From: Crambe crambe
Taxonomy: Eukaryota; Porifera; Demospongiae; Poecilosclerida; Crambeidae
Reading direction: 5' to 3'
Length of the DNA stretch: 64,000 nt
Assembly (NCBI GenBank): GCA_963924555.1
Contig: OZ004586.1
Span: 8,779,634 to 8,843,633, forward strand
Shown: in pieces, positions 53,681 to 64,000 of the stretch
Position numbering within the stretch: position 1 is the stretch's first letter
Layout of the letters: every line of letters begins with the position of its first letter
Program-made: the position numbers and the translations under genes
Notes under the pieces: generated by a model
The model's input: the letters and a program-made list of their open reading frames with translations, nothing else
Databases searched by the model: none
Told to the model about the DNA's origin: nothing

Positions 53681-54678
53681 AGCGGTGGTTGCTGAGGGTA
53701 ACCAGGGGTGCAGTACGGCAAAGGTGCTGGTGGGGGTACCCGGTGGGGGGTTAGTGGTGGTACATACCCCTGTTGGACGAGGGAGGAGAGGAGACCCATC
53801 AGGATTCTTCCCGGATCCATGGGCGGGGCCATCATTGGTGGTGGGTGTTGACTTCCAGAGGGTGGGGCTTGGGTGGGTGGTAGCTCTTCACGTCTTGGAC
53901 GGCGTTCTTTCTTCTTGTGGGTCTCCCTTTCCCTTTCCCTTCTCGTCCGGTTGGTAGTGCTGGAGGAGGCGGCGGAGGTTGAGAGGTCCTGTCCTCTCCT
54001 CTTCTTCTGTCTCTGGGGATTTGGTTCCTCCAGATTGGAGAGTTTCCTTTTCTTTCTTTCGGTTAGTTTCTCTCTCTCCCTCATGACGTTGTCCAGGGTC
54101 TTAGTCATCATGACTGTATGCCTTTCCCTTTGCTCTGGGGAGACTTGGGGGAGTCTGGCATCCATGGCCTCCTGGATCTCCGCCTTCTCACGGGAGAGTC
54201 TGAGGTATGTTTGTTCGTAGTGATCTACGAGTAGAGAGGTCAGTTCCCTTTGGGTCCGGTTTGTGGTCTCTTTGAATCTTTGTTGTACGTCCGTGTAGTC
54301 AGCCAAGAGGGCATTGCATTTCGTCCCCACCTGTAGGCCTTTGGGGATTCTGTCGTTTTGTAGGCAGTCCGCGAGGAACTGCCTATGGGAGTCGACTTTG
54401 GTTAGATTTGTGGCAGTCCTTTTAAACTTCTGACGGAGGGCTAACAGTGCCTTGTCGTCTGGCAGCTCTGGTTCGGTTGTGGCTGGAGGGTCTGTCTGCA
54501 TGAGCAGCTCCTGGAGAGCTTCTTGCGCATCTAGTACAGTGTCGGTTGGTTTGGTGGTGGTGGCGGATCGAGTCTTGGGTCCAGCTCCGTCTAGGGCTAG
54601 TGCATCAAGTTTTGTGTTGAGCGAACCCACGCCTGTGTTCTTCTTTGGGTAGTTCTTTTTGGCTGTTCTTGTTGCCAT
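53599..54678 (-). CDS. PLE ORF1 (unit 3)
   Basis: 359 aa from the internal Met, identical to the other units. The frame is open upstream to 54852. Confidence 0.75.
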   Translation of the reverse strand: MATRTAKKNYPKKNTGVGSLNTKLDALALDGAGPKTRSATTTKPTDTVLDAQEALQELLMQTDPPATTEPELPDDKALLALRQKFKRTATNLTKVDSHRQFLADCLQNDRIPKGLQVGTKCNALLADYTDVQQRFKETTNRTQRELTSLLVDHYEQTYLRLSREKAEIQEAMDARLPQVSPEQRERHTVMMTKTLDNVMREREKLTERKKRKLSNLEEPNPQRQKKRRGQDLSTSAASSSTTNRTRRERERETHKKKERRPRREELPPTQAPPSGSQHPPPMMAPPMDPGRILMGLLSSLVQQGYVPPLTPHRVPPPAPLPYCTPGYPQQPPLWAQGVQQEQQPPLPPLNTQVFRHTGK

Positions 54679-54838
54679 TGTTCTTGGTACGTCTGGTGGT
54701 AGGAAAGTTCTGGTGAATGAAGTTCTGCGTCTGATAGATAAAACAAAGCAGAGTGGTCTCTGCCACAGTTCGATAGCCGGTAGTAAATAGAGTAGAGAGA
54801 TATAGCAGGTAAAAAATCTTTTTTTTGGAAAAAAGAAA

Positions 54839-54879
54839 CACCAACGTTTCAACTAGTGGATCTAGTCTTCGTCAGGGTG
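54839..54879 (-). ncRNA. Hammerhead-like motif, unit 3 leader
   Basis: Identical to 38156-38196. Confidence 0.55.
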
Positions 54880-54907
54880 AAATGAATAAAGCACGTGGCG
54901 TGTGTGT

Positions 54908-54997
54908 CTTATATACCTAGCTATATGAGTGTTCTGATTGGTCAACGTTTGGTGAGTCTGATTGGTCGGCTATGACGTATTGGCAATGACGTATTGG
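54908..54997 (-). promoter_or_regulatory. PLE promoter, drives unit 3
   Basis: Same motif set. It is the most distal intact promoter; upstream of it only a truncated 3' region separates it from the telomere. Confidence 0.6.
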
Positions 54998-56216
54998 CAT
55001 TTTGCTTCGGCTCCGTCTGGTGGGTGTGGCCTTCACGATCTTTTTCTCGGTCTTGTGTTGGGAGGAGAACTTGCTTCTTTTCTGTCTCTGTTGGGTCTTT
55101 TTCTCTGTTGTTGAGGTGGGATCCTGCAAGTGGTAGTTAGGGATTGTCAGAGGGTGTCTGTTTGGTAATTCTCCGTGTCGGAGGTGTCTCATTGGGTGTG
55201 GTGCTTGGTTCTGGTCTGGTGTTTGGGGCCAGACCCGAACACAGCCTTGATAGTGTCCAGTGTTTGGGGCTGGACAGTTATCTCGGCTTTGTTTGTAGCA
55301 GGGAGACGAATGGGGGTTTTTATTGGGCCAGTTGGGTCTGTAGTGTTTAGTCAGTGGGTGTGGTTCTCCATGTCGGAGATGTCTCATTGGGTGTGGTGCT
55401 TGGTTCTGGTCTGGTGTTTGGGGCCAGACCCGAACACAGCCGTGATAGTGTCCAGTGTTTGGGGCTGGACAGTTATCTTGGCTTTGTTTGTAGCAAGGGC
55501 TAGGTTTGTACGGGAAGAGTTAGAGTGGGTGTGGTCTTGTGACCACTTCTAGGTGTATAGGGATGGTTTTCTCACAGTGTTATGACAACATCTGGATGTA
55601 TTTGTGTCGGTTTCTTGGCTCCAAGGCTAGGTTTGTATGGCCAAAGGGCTTGGCTAGGGCCAGGGGAAGAACTAGAGGGGGTGTGGTCTTGTGACCGCTT
55701 CTAGGTGTGCAGGGGTGGTTTTCTCACAGTGTTGTGACAACATCTAGGTGTATGTGATGTACTTGTGTTGATTTCTTGACTTTAAGGCTGGGTTTGTATA
55801 GCCAAAGGGCTTAGCTAGGGCCAGGGGAAGAGCTAGAGAGGGTGTGGTCTTGTGACGACCTCTAGGTGTACAGGGGTCGTTTTCTGACAGTGTTGTGACA
55901 ACATCTAGGTGTATGGGATGTACTCGTGTGGATTTCTTGACTCCGAGGCTAGGTTTGTATGGTCAAAGGGCTTAGCTAGGGCCAGGGGAAGAGCTAGAGA
56001 GGGTGTGTTCTTGTGACACCTCTAGGCGTACAGGGGTCATTTTCTCACAGTGTTGTGACTACATCTAGGTGTATGGGATGTACTTGTGTTGGTTTCTTGA
56101 CTTCAAGGCTAGGTTTGTATGGTCAAAGGGCTTAGCTAGGGCCAGGGGAAGAGCTAGAGAGGGTGTGGTCTTGTGACAACCTCTAGGTGTACAGGGGTCG
56201 TTTTCTCACGGTGTTG
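54998..56216 (-). mobile_element. 5'-truncated PLE capping the array
   Basis: Contains the ~195-bp duplication and about 4.5 of the 161-bp repeats (from 55498), then stops at GGTGTTG (56216), equivalent to 39533 in unit 1. ORF2 and ORF1 of this copy are absent. The next base starts the telomeric array. A 5'-truncated last insertion is expected from incomplete reverse transcription or from end erosion. Confidence 0.85.
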
Positions 56217-59200
56217 GGCTAGGGCTAGGGCTAGGGGCTAGGGCTAGGGCTAGGGCTAGGGCTAGGGCTAGGGCTAGGGCTAGGGCTAGGGCTAGGGCTA
56301 GGGCTAGGGCTAGGGCTAGGGCTAGGGCTAGGGGCTAGGGCTAGGGCTAGGGCTAGGGCTAGGGCTAGGGCTAGGGCTAGGGCTAGGGCTAGGGCTAGGG
56401 CTAGGGCTAGGGCTAGGGCTAGGGCTAGGGCTAGGGCTAGGGCTAGGGCTAGGGCTAGGGCTAGGGCTAGGGCTAGGGCTAGGGCTAGGGCTAGGGCTAG
56501 GGCTAGGGCTAGGGCTAGGGCTAGGGCTAGGGCTAGGGCTAGGGCTAGGGCTAGGGCTAGGGCTAGGGCTAGGGCTAGGGCTAGGGCTAGGGCTAGGGCT
56601 AGGGCTAGGGCTAGGGCTAGGGCTAGGGCTAGGGCTAGGGCTAGGGCTAGGGCTAGGGCTAGGGCTAGGGCTAGGGCTAGGGCTAGGGCTAGGGCTAGGG
56701 CTAGGGCTAGGGCTAGGGCTAGGGCTAGGGCTAGGGCTAGGGCTAGGGCTAGGGCTAGGGCTAGGGCTAGGGCTAGGGCTAGGGCTAGGGCTAGGGCTAG
56801 GGCTAGGGCTAGGGCTAGGGCTAGGGCTAGGGCTAGGGCTAGGGCTAGGGCTAGGGCTAGGGCTAGGGCTAGGGCTAGGGCTAGGGCTAGGGCTAGGGCT
56901 AGGGCTAGGGCTAGGGCTAGGGCTAGGGCTAGGGCTAGGGCTAGGGCTAGGGCTAGGGCTAGGGCTAGGGCTAGGGCTAGGGCTAGGGCTAGGGCTAGGG
57001 CTAGGGCTAGGGCTAGGGCTAGGGCTAGGGCTAGGGCTAGGGCTAGGGCTAGGGCTAGGGCTAGGGCTAGGGCTAGGGCTAGGGCTAGGGCTAGGGCTAG
57101 GGCTAGGGCTAGGGCTAGGGCTAGGGCTAGGGCTAGGGCTAGGGCTAGGGCTAGGGCTAGGGCTAGGGCTAGGGCTAGGGCTAGGGCTAGGGCTAGGGCT
57201 AGGGCTAGGGCTAGGGCTAGGGCTAGGGCTAGGGCTAGGGCTAGGGCTAGGGCTAGGGCTAGGGCTAGGGCTAGGGCTAGGGCTAGGGCTAGGGCTAGGG
57301 CTAGGGCTAGGGCTAGGGCTAGGGCTAGGGCTAGGGCTAGGGCTAGGGCTAGGGCTAGGGCTAGGGCTAGGGCTAGGGCTAGGGCTAGGGCTAGGGCTAG
57401 GGCTAGGGCTAGGGCTAGGGCTAGGGCTAGGGCTAGGGCTAGGGCTAGGGCTAGGGCTAGGGCTAGGGCTAGGGCTAGGGCTAGGGCTAGGGCTAGGGCT
57501 AGGGCTAGGGCTAGGGCTAGGGCTAGGGCTAGGGCTAGGGCTAGGGCTAGGGCTAGGGCTAGGGCTAGGGCTAGGGCTAGGGCTAGGGCTAGGGCTAGGG
57601 CTAGGGCTAGGGCTAGGGCTAGGGCTAGGGCTAGGGCTAGGGCTAGGGCTAGGGCTAGGGCTAGGGCTAGGGCTAGGGCTAGGGCTAGGGCTAGGGCTAG
57701 GGCTAGGGCTAGGGCTAGGGCTAGGGCTAGGGCTAGGGCTAGGGCTAGGGCTAGGGCTAGGGCTAGGGCTAGGGCTAGGGCTAGGGCTAGGGCTAGGGCT
57801 AGGGCTAGGGCTAGGGCTAGGGCTAGGGCTAGGGCTAGGGCTAGGGCTAGGGCTAGGGCTAGGGCTAGGGCTAGGGCTAGGGCTAGGGCTAGGGCTAGGG
57901 CTAGGGCTAGGGCTAGGGCTAGGGCTAGGGCTAGGGCTAGGGCTAGGGCTAGGGCTAGGGCTAGGGCTAGGGCTAGGGCTAGGGCTAGGGCTAGGGCTAG
58001 GGCTAGGGCTAGGGCTAGGGCTAGGGCTAGGGCTAGGGCTAGGGCTAGGGCTAGGGCTAGGGCTAGGGCTAGGGCTAGGGCTAGGGCTAGGGCTAGGGCT
58101 AGGGCTAGGGCTAGGGCTAGGGCTAGGGCTAGGGCTAGGGCTAGGGCTAGGGCTAGGGCTAGGGCTAGGGCTAGGGCTAGGGCTAGGGCTAGGGCTAGGG
58201 CTAGGGCTAGGGCTAGGGCTAGGGCTAGGGCTAGGGCTAGGGCTAGGGCTAGGGCTAGGGCTAGGGCTAGGGCTAGGGCTAGGGCTAGGGCTAGGGCTAG
58301 GGCTAGGGCTAGGGCTAGGGCTAGGGCTAGGGCTAGGGCTAGGGCTAGGGCTAGGGCTAGGGCTAGGGCTAGGGCTAGGGCTAGGGCTAGGGCTAGGGCT
58401 AGGGCTAGGGCTAGGGCTAGGGCTAGGGCTAGGGCTAGGGCTAGGGCTAGGGCTAGGGCTAGGGCTAGGGCTAGGGCTAGGGCTAGGGCTAGGGCTAGGG
58501 CTAGGGCTAGGGCTAGGGCTAGGGCTAGGGCTAGGGCTAGGGCTAGGGCTAGGGCTAGGGCTAGGGCTAGGGCTAGGGCTAGGGCTAGGGCTAGGGCTAG
58601 GGCTAGGGCTAGGGCTAGGGCTAGGGCTAGGGCTAGGGCTAGGGCTAGGGCTAGGGCTAGGGCTAGGGCTAGGGCTAGGGCTAGGGCTAGGGCTAGGGCT
58701 AGGGCTAGGGCTAGGGCTAGGGCTAGGGCTAGGGCTAGGGCTAGGGCTAGGGCTAGGGCTAGGGCTAGGGCTAGGGCTAGGGCTAGGGCTAGGGCTAGGG
58801 CTAGGGCTAGGGCTAGGGCTAGGGCTAGGGCTAGGGCTAGGGCTAGGGCTAGGGCTAGGGCTAGGGCTAGGGCTAGGGCTAGGGCTAGGGCTAGGGCTAG
58901 GGCTAGGGCTAGGGCTAGGGCTAGGGCTAGGGCTAGGGCTAGGGCTAGGGCTAGGGCTAGGGCTAGGGCTAGGGCTAGGGCTAGGGCTAGGGCTAGGGCT
59001 AGGGCTAGGGCTAGGGCTAGGGCTAGGGCTAGGGCTAGGGCTAGGGCTAGGGCTAGGGCTAGGGCTAGGGCTAGGGCTAGGGCTAGGGCTAGGGCTAGGG
59101 CTAGGGCTAGGGCTAGGGCTAGGGCTAGGGCTAGGGCTAGGGCTAGGGCTAGGGCTAGGGCTAGGGCTAGGGCTAGGGCTAGGGCTAGGGCTAGGGCTAG

Positions 59201-62200
59201 GGCTAGGGCTAGGGCTAGGGCTAGGGCTAGGGCTAGGGCTAGGGCTAGGGCTAGGGCTAGGGCTAGGGCTAGGGCTAGGGCTAGGGCTAGGGCTAGGGCT
59301 AGGGCTAGGGCTAGGGCTAGGGCTAGGGCTAGGGCTAGGGCTAGGGCTAGGGCTAGGGCTAGGGCTAGGGCTAGGGCTAGGGCTAGGGCTAGGGCTAGGG
59401 CTAGGGCTAGGGCTAGGGCTAGGGCTAGGGCTAGGGCTAGGGCTAGGGCTAGGGCTAGGGCTAGGGCTAGGGCTAGGGCTAGGGCTAGGGCTAGGGCTAG
59501 GGCTAGGGCTAGGGCTAGGGCTAGGGCTAGGGCTAGGGCTAGGGCTAGGGCTAGGGCTAGGGCTAGGGCTAGGGCTAGGGCTAGGGCTAGGGCTAGGGCT
59601 AGGGCTAGGGCTAGGGCTAGGGCTAGGGCTAGGGCTAGGGCTAGGGCTAGGGCTAGGGCTAGGGCTAGGGCTAGGGCTAGGGCTAGGGCTAGGGCTAGGG
59701 CTAGGGCTAGGGCTAGGGCTAGGGCTAGGGCTAGGGCTAGGGCTAGGGCTAGGGCTAGGGCTAGGGCTAGGGCTAGGGCTAGGGCTAGGGCTAGGGCTAG
59801 GGCTAGGGCTAGGGCTAGGGCTAGGGCTAGGGCTAGGGCTAGGGCTAGGGCTAGGGCTAGGGCTAGGGCTAGGGCTAGGGCTAGGGCTAGGGCTAGGGCT
59901 AGGGCTAGGGCTAGGGCTAGGGCTAGGGCTAGGGCTAGGGCTAGGGCTAGGGCTAGGGCTAGGGCTAGGGCTAGGGCTAGGGCTAGGGCTAGGGCTAGGG
60001 CTAGGGCTAGGGCTAGGGCTAGGGCTAGGGCTAGGGCTAGGGCTAGGGCTAGGGCTAGGGCTAGGGCTAGGGCTAGGGCTAGGGCTAGGGCTAGGGCTAG
60101 GGCTAGGGCTAGGGCTAGGGCTAGGGCTAGGGCTAGGGCTAGGGCTAGGGCTAGGGCTAGGGCTAGGGCTAGGGCTAGGGCTAGGGCTAGGGCTAGGGCT
60201 AGGGCTAGGGCTAGGGCTAGGGCTAGGGCTAGGGCTAGGGCTAGGGCTAGGGCTAGGGCTAGGGCTAGGGCTAGGGCTAGGGCTAGGGCTAGGGCTAGGG
60301 CTAGGGCTAGGGCTAGGGCTAGGGCTAGGGCTAGGGCTAGGGCTAGGGCTAGGGCTAGGGCTAGGGCTAGGGCTAGGGCTAGGGCTAGGGCTAGGGCTAG
60401 GGCTAGGGCTAGGGCTAGGGCTAGGGCTAGGGCTAGGGCTAGGGCTAGGGCTAGGGCTAGGGCTAGGGCTAGGGCTAGGGCTAGGGCTAGGGCTAGGGCT
60501 AGGGCTAGGGCTAGGGCTAGGGCTAGGGCTAGGGCTAGGGCTAGGGCTAGGGCTAGGGCTAGGGCTAGGGCTAGGGCTAGGGCTAGGGCTAGGGCTAGGG
60601 CTAGGGCTAGGGCTAGGGCTAGGGCTAGGGCTAGGGCTAGGGCTAGGGCTAGGGCTAGGGCTAGGGCTAGGGCTAGGGCTAGGGCTAGGGCTAGGGCTAG
60701 GGCTAGGGCTAGGGCTAGGGCTAGGGCTAGGGCTAGGGCTAGGGCTAGGGCTAGGGCTAGGGCTAGGGCTAGGGCTAGGGCTAGGGCTAGGGCTAGGGCT
60801 AGGGCTAGGGCTAGGGCTAGGGCTAGGGCTAGGGCTAGGGCTAGGGCTAGGGCTAGGGCTAGGGCTAGGGCTAGGGCTAGGGCTAGGGCTAGGGCTAGGG
60901 CTAGGGCTAGGGCTAGGGCTAGGGCTAGGGCTAGGGCTAGGGCTAGGGCTAGGGCTAGGGCTAGGGCTAGGGCTAGGGCTAGGGCTAGGGCTAGGGCTAG
61001 GGCTAGGGCTAGGGCTAGGGCTAGGGCTAGGGCTAGGGCTAGGGCTAGGGCTAGGGCTAGGGCTAGGGCTAGGGCTAGGGCTAGGGCTAGGGCTAGGGCT
61101 AGGGCTAGGGCTAGGGCTAGGGCTAGGGCTAGGGCTAGGGCTAGGGCTAGGGCTAGGGCTAGGGCTAGGGCTAGGGCTAGGGCTAGGGCTAGGGCTAGGG
61201 CTAGGGCTAGGGCTAGGGCTAGGGCTAGGGCTAGGGCTAGGGCTAGGGCTAGGGCTAGGGCTAGGGCTAGGGCTAGGGCTAGGGCTAGGGCTAGGGCTAG
61301 GGCTAGGGCTAGGGCTAGGGCTAGGGCTAGGGCTAGGGCTAGGGCTAGGGCTAGGGCTAGGGCTAGGGCTAGGGCTAGGGCTAGGGCTAGGGCTAGGGCT
61401 AGGGCTAGGGCTAGGGCTAGGGCTAGGGCTAGGGCTAGGGCTAGGGCTAGGGCTAGGGCTAGGGCTAGGGCTAGGGCTAGGGCTAGGGCTAGGGCTAGGG
61501 CTAGGGCTAGGGCTAGGGCTAGGGCTAGGGCTAGGGCTAGGGCTAGGGCTAGGGCTAGGGCTAGGGCTAGGGCTAGGGCTAGGGCTAGGGCTAGGGCTAG
61601 GGCTAGGGCTAGGGCTAGGGCTAGGGCTAGGGCTAGGGCTAGGGCTAGGGCTAGGGCTAGGGCTAGGGCTAGGGCTAGGGCTAGGGCTAGGGCTAGGGCT
61701 AGGGCTAGGGCTAGGGCTAGGGCTAGGGCTAGGGCTAGGGCTAGGGCTAGGGCTAGGGCTAGGGCTAGGGCTAGGGCTAGGGCTAGGGCTAGGGCTAGGG
61801 CTAGGGCTAGGGCTAGGGCTAGGGCTAGGGCTAGGGCTAGGGCTAGGGCTAGGGCTAGGGCTAGGGCTAGGGCTAGGGCTAGGGCTAGGGCTAGGGCTAG
61901 GGCTAGGGCTAGGGCTAGGGCTAGGGCTAGGGCTAGGGCTAGGGCTAGGGCTAGGGCTAGGGCTAGGGCTAGGGCTAGGGCTAGGGCTAGGGCTAGGGCT
62001 AGGGCTAGGGCTAGGGCTAGGGCTAGGGCTAGGGCTAGGGCTAGGGCTAGGGCTAGGGCTAGGGCTAGGGCTAGGGCTAGGGCTAGGGCTAGGGCTAGGG
62101 CTAGGGCTAGGGCTAGGGCTAGGGCTAGGGCTAGGGCTAGGGCTAGGGCTAGGGCTAGGGCTAGGGCTAGGGCTAGGGCTAGGGCTAGGGCTAGGGCTAG

Positions 62201-64000
62201 GGCTAGGGCTAGGGCTAGGGCTAGGGCTAGGGCTAGGGCTAGGGCTAGGGCTAGGGCTAGGGCTAGGGCTAGGGCTAGGGCTAGGGCTAGGGCTAGGGCT
62301 AGGGCTAGGGCTAGGGCTAGGGCTAGGGCTAGGGCTAGGGCTAGGGCTAGGGCTAGGGCTAGGGCTAGGGCTAGGGCTAGGGCTAGGGCTAGGGCTAGGG
62401 CTAGGGCTAGGGCTAGGGCTAGGGCTAGGGCTAGGGCTAGGGCTAGGGCTAGGGCTAGGGCTAGGGCTAGGGCTAGGGCTAGGGCTAGGGCTAGGGCTAG
62501 GGCTAGGGCTAGGGCTAGGGCTAGGGCTAGGGCTAGGGCTAGGGCTAGGGCTAGGGCTAGGGCTAGGGCTAGGGCTAGGGCTAGGGCTAGGGCTAGGGCT
62601 AGGGCTAGGGCTAGGGCTAGGGCTAGGGCTAGGGCTAGGGCTAGGGCTAGGGCTAGGGCTAGGGCTAGGGCTAGGGCTAGGGCTAGGGCTAGGGCTAGGG
62701 CTAGGGCTAGGGCTAGGGCTAGGGCTAGGGCTAGGGCTAGGGCTAGGGCTAGGGCTAGGGCTAGGGCTAGGGCTAGGGCTAGGGCTAGGGCTAGGGCTAG
62801 GGCTAGGGCTAGGGCTAGGGCTAGGGCTAGGGCTAGGGCTAGGGCTAGGGCTAGGGCTAGGGCTAGGGCTAGGGCTAGGGCTAGGGCTAGGGCTAGGGCT
62901 AGGGCTAGGGCTAGGGCTAGGGCTAGGGCTAGGGCTAGGGCTAGGGCTAGGGCTAGGGCTAGGGCTAGGGCTAGGGCTAGGGCTAGGGCTAGGGCTAGGG
63001 CTAGGGCTAGGGCTAGGGCTAGGGCTAGGGCTAGGGCTAGGGCTAGGGCTAGGGCTAGGGCTAGGGCTAGGGCTAGGGCTAGGGCTAGGGCTAGGGCTAG
63101 GGCTAGGGCTAGGGCTAGGGCTAGGGCTAGGGCTAGGGCTAGGGCTAGGGCTAGGGCTAGGGCTAGGGCTAGGGCTAGGGCTAGGGCTAGGGCTAGGGCT
63201 AGGGCTAGGGCTAGGGCTAGGGCTAGGGCTAGGGCTAGGGCTAGGGCTAGGGCTAGGGCTAGGGCTAGGGCTAGGGCTAGGGCTAGGGCTAGGGCTAGGG
63301 CTAGGGCTAGGGCTAGGGCTAGGGCTAGGGCTAGGGCTAGGGCTAGGGCTAGGGCTAGGGCTAGGGCTAGGGCTAGGGCTAGGGCTAGGGCTAGGGCTAG
63401 GGCTAGGGCTAGGGCTAGGGCTAGGGCTAGGGCTAGGGCTAGGGCTAGGGCTAGGGCTAGGGCTAGGGCTAGGGCTAGGGCTAGGGCTAGGGCTAGGGCT
63501 AGGGCTAGGGCTAGGGCTAGGGCTAGGGCTAGGGCTAGGGCTAGGGCTAGGGCTAGGGCTAGGGCTAGGGCTAGGGCTAGGGCTAGGGCTAGGGCTAGGG
63601 CTAGGGCTAGGGCTAGGGCTAGGGCTAGGGCTAGGGCTAGGGCTAGGGCTAGGGCTAGGGCTAGGGCTAGGGCTAGGGCTAGGGCTAGGGCTAGGGCTAG
63701 GGCTAGGGCTAGGGCTAGGGCTAGGGCTAGGGCTAGGGCTAGGGCTAGGGCTAGGGCTAGGGCTAGGGCTAGGGCTAGGGCTAGGGCTAGGGCTAGGGCT
63801 AGGGCTAGGGCTAGGGCTAGGGCTAGGGCTAGGGCTAGGGCTAGGGCTAGGGCTAGGGCTAGGGCTAGGGCTAGGGCTAGGGCTAGGGCTAGGGCTAGGG
63901 CTAGGGCTAGGGCTAGGGCTAGGGCTAGGGCTAGGGCTAGGGCTAGGGCTAGGGCTAGGGCTAGGGCTAGGGCTAGGGCTAGGGCTAGGGCTAGGGCTAG
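56217..64000. repeat. Telomere: (CTAGGG)n, at least 7.8 kb
   Basis: About 1300 hexamers, G-rich strand 5'->3' toward the right edge. Near the start a few units have an extra G (GGGGCTA at about 56232-56238 and about 56330-56336); beyond that I saw no variants. The polarity and terminal position mark a chromosome end. The motif differs by one base from the usual animal TTAGGG. Confidence 0.95.

Larger units (their letters stand above)
37908..56216 (-). mobile_element. Tandem array of Penelope-like retroelements, ~3.3 units of 5561 bp
   Basis: Head-to-tail units repeat with a period of exactly 5561 bp (ORF2 ends at 40051, 45612 and 51173). Every stretch I compared between units was identical. 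All are transcribed from the telomere toward the chromosome body. Order in transcript sense: promoter, hammerhead-like motif, ORF1, ORF2, ~161-bp tandem repeats, ~195-bp direct duplication, then the next promoter. Tandem arrangement with a partial copy acting as a pseudo-LTR is characteristic of Penelope-like elements. The array begins at the ORF1 decamer on a telomeric tract and ends by truncation inside the 161-bp repeats at 56216, where telomere repeat follows directly. Confidence 0.9.

Overview
This window reads as the end of a chromosome in an intron-bearing animal. My best guess is a demosponge, from the gene and transposon content: KDZ, En/Spm-like and P-like transposases, many TA-flanked and 8-bp-TSD MITEs, 42-67 bp introns, and AT-rich DNA full of TAGCTA. 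The identification is an inference. The last 7.8 kb is an almost perfect (CTAGGG)n array with the G-rich strand running 5'->3' to the window edge, which is the polarity of a right-hand telomere.

Layout. (1) 1-29.5 kb is an accessory, transposon-graveyard region. It holds a broken KDZ transposase (1-3.2 kb, -), two divergent paralogues of a two-domain protein (PD-(D/E)XK-like region plus a protein kinase-like domain; 6.95-8.32 kb on - and 21.73-23.18 kb on +), a frameshifted transposon gene at 18.66-19.77 kb, the C-terminal exons of a P-element/THAP9-like transposase at 19.79-20.50 kb (-), and a decayed En/Spm-like transposase at 24.1-24.8 kb (-). Several well-delimited MITEs are present. Much of 5-27 kb is mirrored: sequences on the left recur inverted on the right, and 10.4-15.7 kb holds a second nested palindrome. 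(2) 29.55 kb carries a short internal CTAGGG tract. From there to 37.5 kb the sequence is almost wholly minisatellites and satellites with the G-rich strand on top: a subtelomeric repeat domain. (3) 37.5-56.2 kb is an array of Penelope-like retroelements (PLEs), all on the - strand, so their 3' ends face the chromosome body and their 5' ends face the telomere. There is one short 5' fragment and then about 3.3 units of exactly 5561 bp. Each full unit has a CCAAT/CRE/TATA promoter, a hammerhead-like ribozyme motif, ORF1 (basic, coiled-coil, about 359 aa), an overlapping ORF2 (835 aa reverse transcriptase with a C-terminal GIY-YIG endonuclease) and a 3' region of about 161-bp tandem repeats. (4) 56217-64000 is telomere.

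How the parts fit. ORF1 contains the decamer CTAGGGCTAG, a match to the telomere repeat. Both PLE inserts that end against internal telomeric tracts do so exactly at this decamer, leaving only sequence that lies 5' of it in the RNA. The distal-most PLE is cut inside its 3' repeats and continues directly into telomere repeat. This is what would be expected if the telomeric G-overhang anneals to the PLE RNA and primes reverse transcription, after which the new end is healed by telomerase or recombination. Telomere-associated PLEs described so far (to my knowledge) are endonuclease-deficient; this one keeps an apparently intact GIY-YIG domain. The three full units look identical, so recent amplification by recombination, or an assembly artefact, must also be considered.
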